Assembly: GCA_030148425.1 (NCBI GenBank)
Contig: JASBTM010000017.1
Coordinates: forward strand, 62,001 to 126,000
Source: Hyphomicrobium sp.
GTDB taxonomy: Bacteria > Pseudomonadota > Alphaproteobacteria > Rhizobiales > Hyphomicrobiaceae
Direction of reading: 5' to 3'
DNA length: 64,000 nucleotides
The position numbers were made by a program, and so were the translations under genes. The notes below the pieces were generated by a model. The model was not told the origin of the DNA and searched no databases. It saw only the letters and a program-made list of their open reading frames with translations. This document shows, piece by piece, positions 63,451 to 64,000 of the stretch. How positions within the stretch are numbered: position 1 is the stretch's first letter; the number at the start of each line of letters is the position of its first letter.

Positions 63451-64000
63451 TCACGTTTCAGCAAGATTTCTTTCAGGCGCGCCCGACCGCGGCAATGTCG
63501 ATCCGATCAAAGCGGGCATGACGAGCAGAACGAGCGGAAATTGCAAGACGAGCCCCGCGATAATGGAAATCGCGAGCGGCTGTTGGATTGCCGATCCCTG
63601 ACCGATGGCGAAGGCTAACGGCGTCAACGTCAAGATGGCCGCGAGCGTCGTCATTGTGATGGGTCGCAAACGATTGCGGCTGGCTTCTCGCAGAGCGCGG
63701 CGCGGGCTCATTGTATGACTGAGTTCAAGATATTCCGAAACGTAGAAAATTGCCATCTCAGTGCCGATGCCTATGATCATTGTCATGCCCATGAGCGCCG
63801 TGATGTTGAGTTCGACCCCGGTCAACCACAGAGCCGTAAACACTGCGGTTGTCGATAGCAGCGAGCAGCCGATGATGATAATCGGGAGCCAAAGACGCTC
63901 GTAGAGAAATAGCAACAACAGGAACTCTGCGACGAGCGCAGCCGCGAAGACCTGCGCAAGGCCGGCAAATGCTATCTGCTGCTGCTGGTAGAGGCCGCCG
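63451..64000 (-). CDS. RND family permease, C-terminal part (runs off right edge)
   Basis: The last about 183 residues are visible, in frame to the edge. GLYQQQQIAFAGLAQVFAAA-type helix entry, then LNITALMGMTMIIGIGTEMA (RND helix 10 with the relay position), LRPITMTTLAAILTLTPLAF and a final helix IAGLVLQFPLVLLVMPALIG. Fits an efflux RND (HAE1/HME-like) permease. Substrate class cannot be judged from the end alone. 219 bp separate its stop from mlaA, with no clear gene between. Confidence 0.85.
   Translation of the reverse strand, partial: GGLYQQQQIAFAGLAQVFAAALVAEFLLLLFLYERLWLPIIIIGCSLLSTTAVFTALWLTGVELNITALMGMTMIIGIGTEMAIFYVSEYLELSHTMSPRRALREASRNRLRPITMTTLAAILTLTPLAFAIGQGSAIQQPLAISIIAGLVLQFPLVLLVMPALIGSTLPRSGAPERNLAET

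Noticed and set aside
1..64000. CRISPR arrays, rRNA, intact insertion sequences
   Set aside because: No regularly spaced repeats, rRNA segments or transposase genes were seen; mobility genes are limited to the two serine recombinases.

Overview
The window reads as a chromosomal segment of an alphaproteobacterium, most likely of the Hyphomicrobiales (Rhizobiales). Grounds: two DUF3489-DUF2924-serine recombinase triplets, rhizobial-type LPS-core glycosyltransferases, FbpABC iron uptake with TonB receptors, mostly ATGA-coupled operons and a moderately high GC content. I cannot name a genus.

Layout. 1-3.4 kb: start of a FecA-type TonB receptor running off the left edge, an unknown 165-aa protein and a SEC-C protein with a nuclease-like core. 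3.4-18.8 kb: two same-orientation copies of a recombinase module (3452-5950 plus upstream DNA, and 15950-18495 plus upstream DNA) bracket a two-component system, a divergent seven-gene transporter operon (two DUF3311/sodium-solute-symporter pairs around an ExbB/MotA-like channel, an anchored periplasmic protein and a third membrane protein, ending in a PNPOx-like flavoprotein), a tRNA 3'-end scar and a membrane protein followed by a tiny Pro-rich ORF. 18.8-31.8 kb: an arsenic methylation/arsenosugar-type region (aquaporin, two selenodomain/arsenosugar-type glycosyltransferases, TVP38 protein, two flavoprotein oxidoreductases, ArsM, rhodanese, GT2, outer-membrane barrel, small Lys-rich secreted protein) with a divergent radical SAM-DUF547-GT-C operon. 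31.8-32.2 kb: debris of a superfamily 1 helicase. 32.4-38.7 kb: TetR-controlled RND efflux operon that includes a patatin lipoprotein. 39-50.2 kb: FbpABC, a catecholate-type TonB receptor, an RpiR-type regulator, an unknown protein and a second large TonB receptor. 50.8-56 kb: small membrane proteins and a coupled operon of an ATP-grasp/C39-like fusion, a class V-like PLP enzyme and a group II decarboxylase. 56-59.4 kb: LPS-core-type glycosyltransferases. 59.4-64 kb: NarL-type regulator beside a kinase broken by several frameshifts, MlaA, and the C-terminal end of an RND permease running off the right edge.

How they fit together. The 6.3-8.4 kb two-component system probably controls the divergent transporter operon. 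The arsenic region probably takes up arsenite (aquaporin), methylates it (ArsM) and further modifies it (radical SAM protein, glycosyltransferases), with redox support; the usual ArsS is not visible. The 51-56 kb operon looks biosynthetic, but its product is unknown. Least described: the recombinase triplets, the symporter/ExbB-like operon, the ArsS-less arsenosugar-type region and the ATP-grasp/C39 + two-PLP operon.
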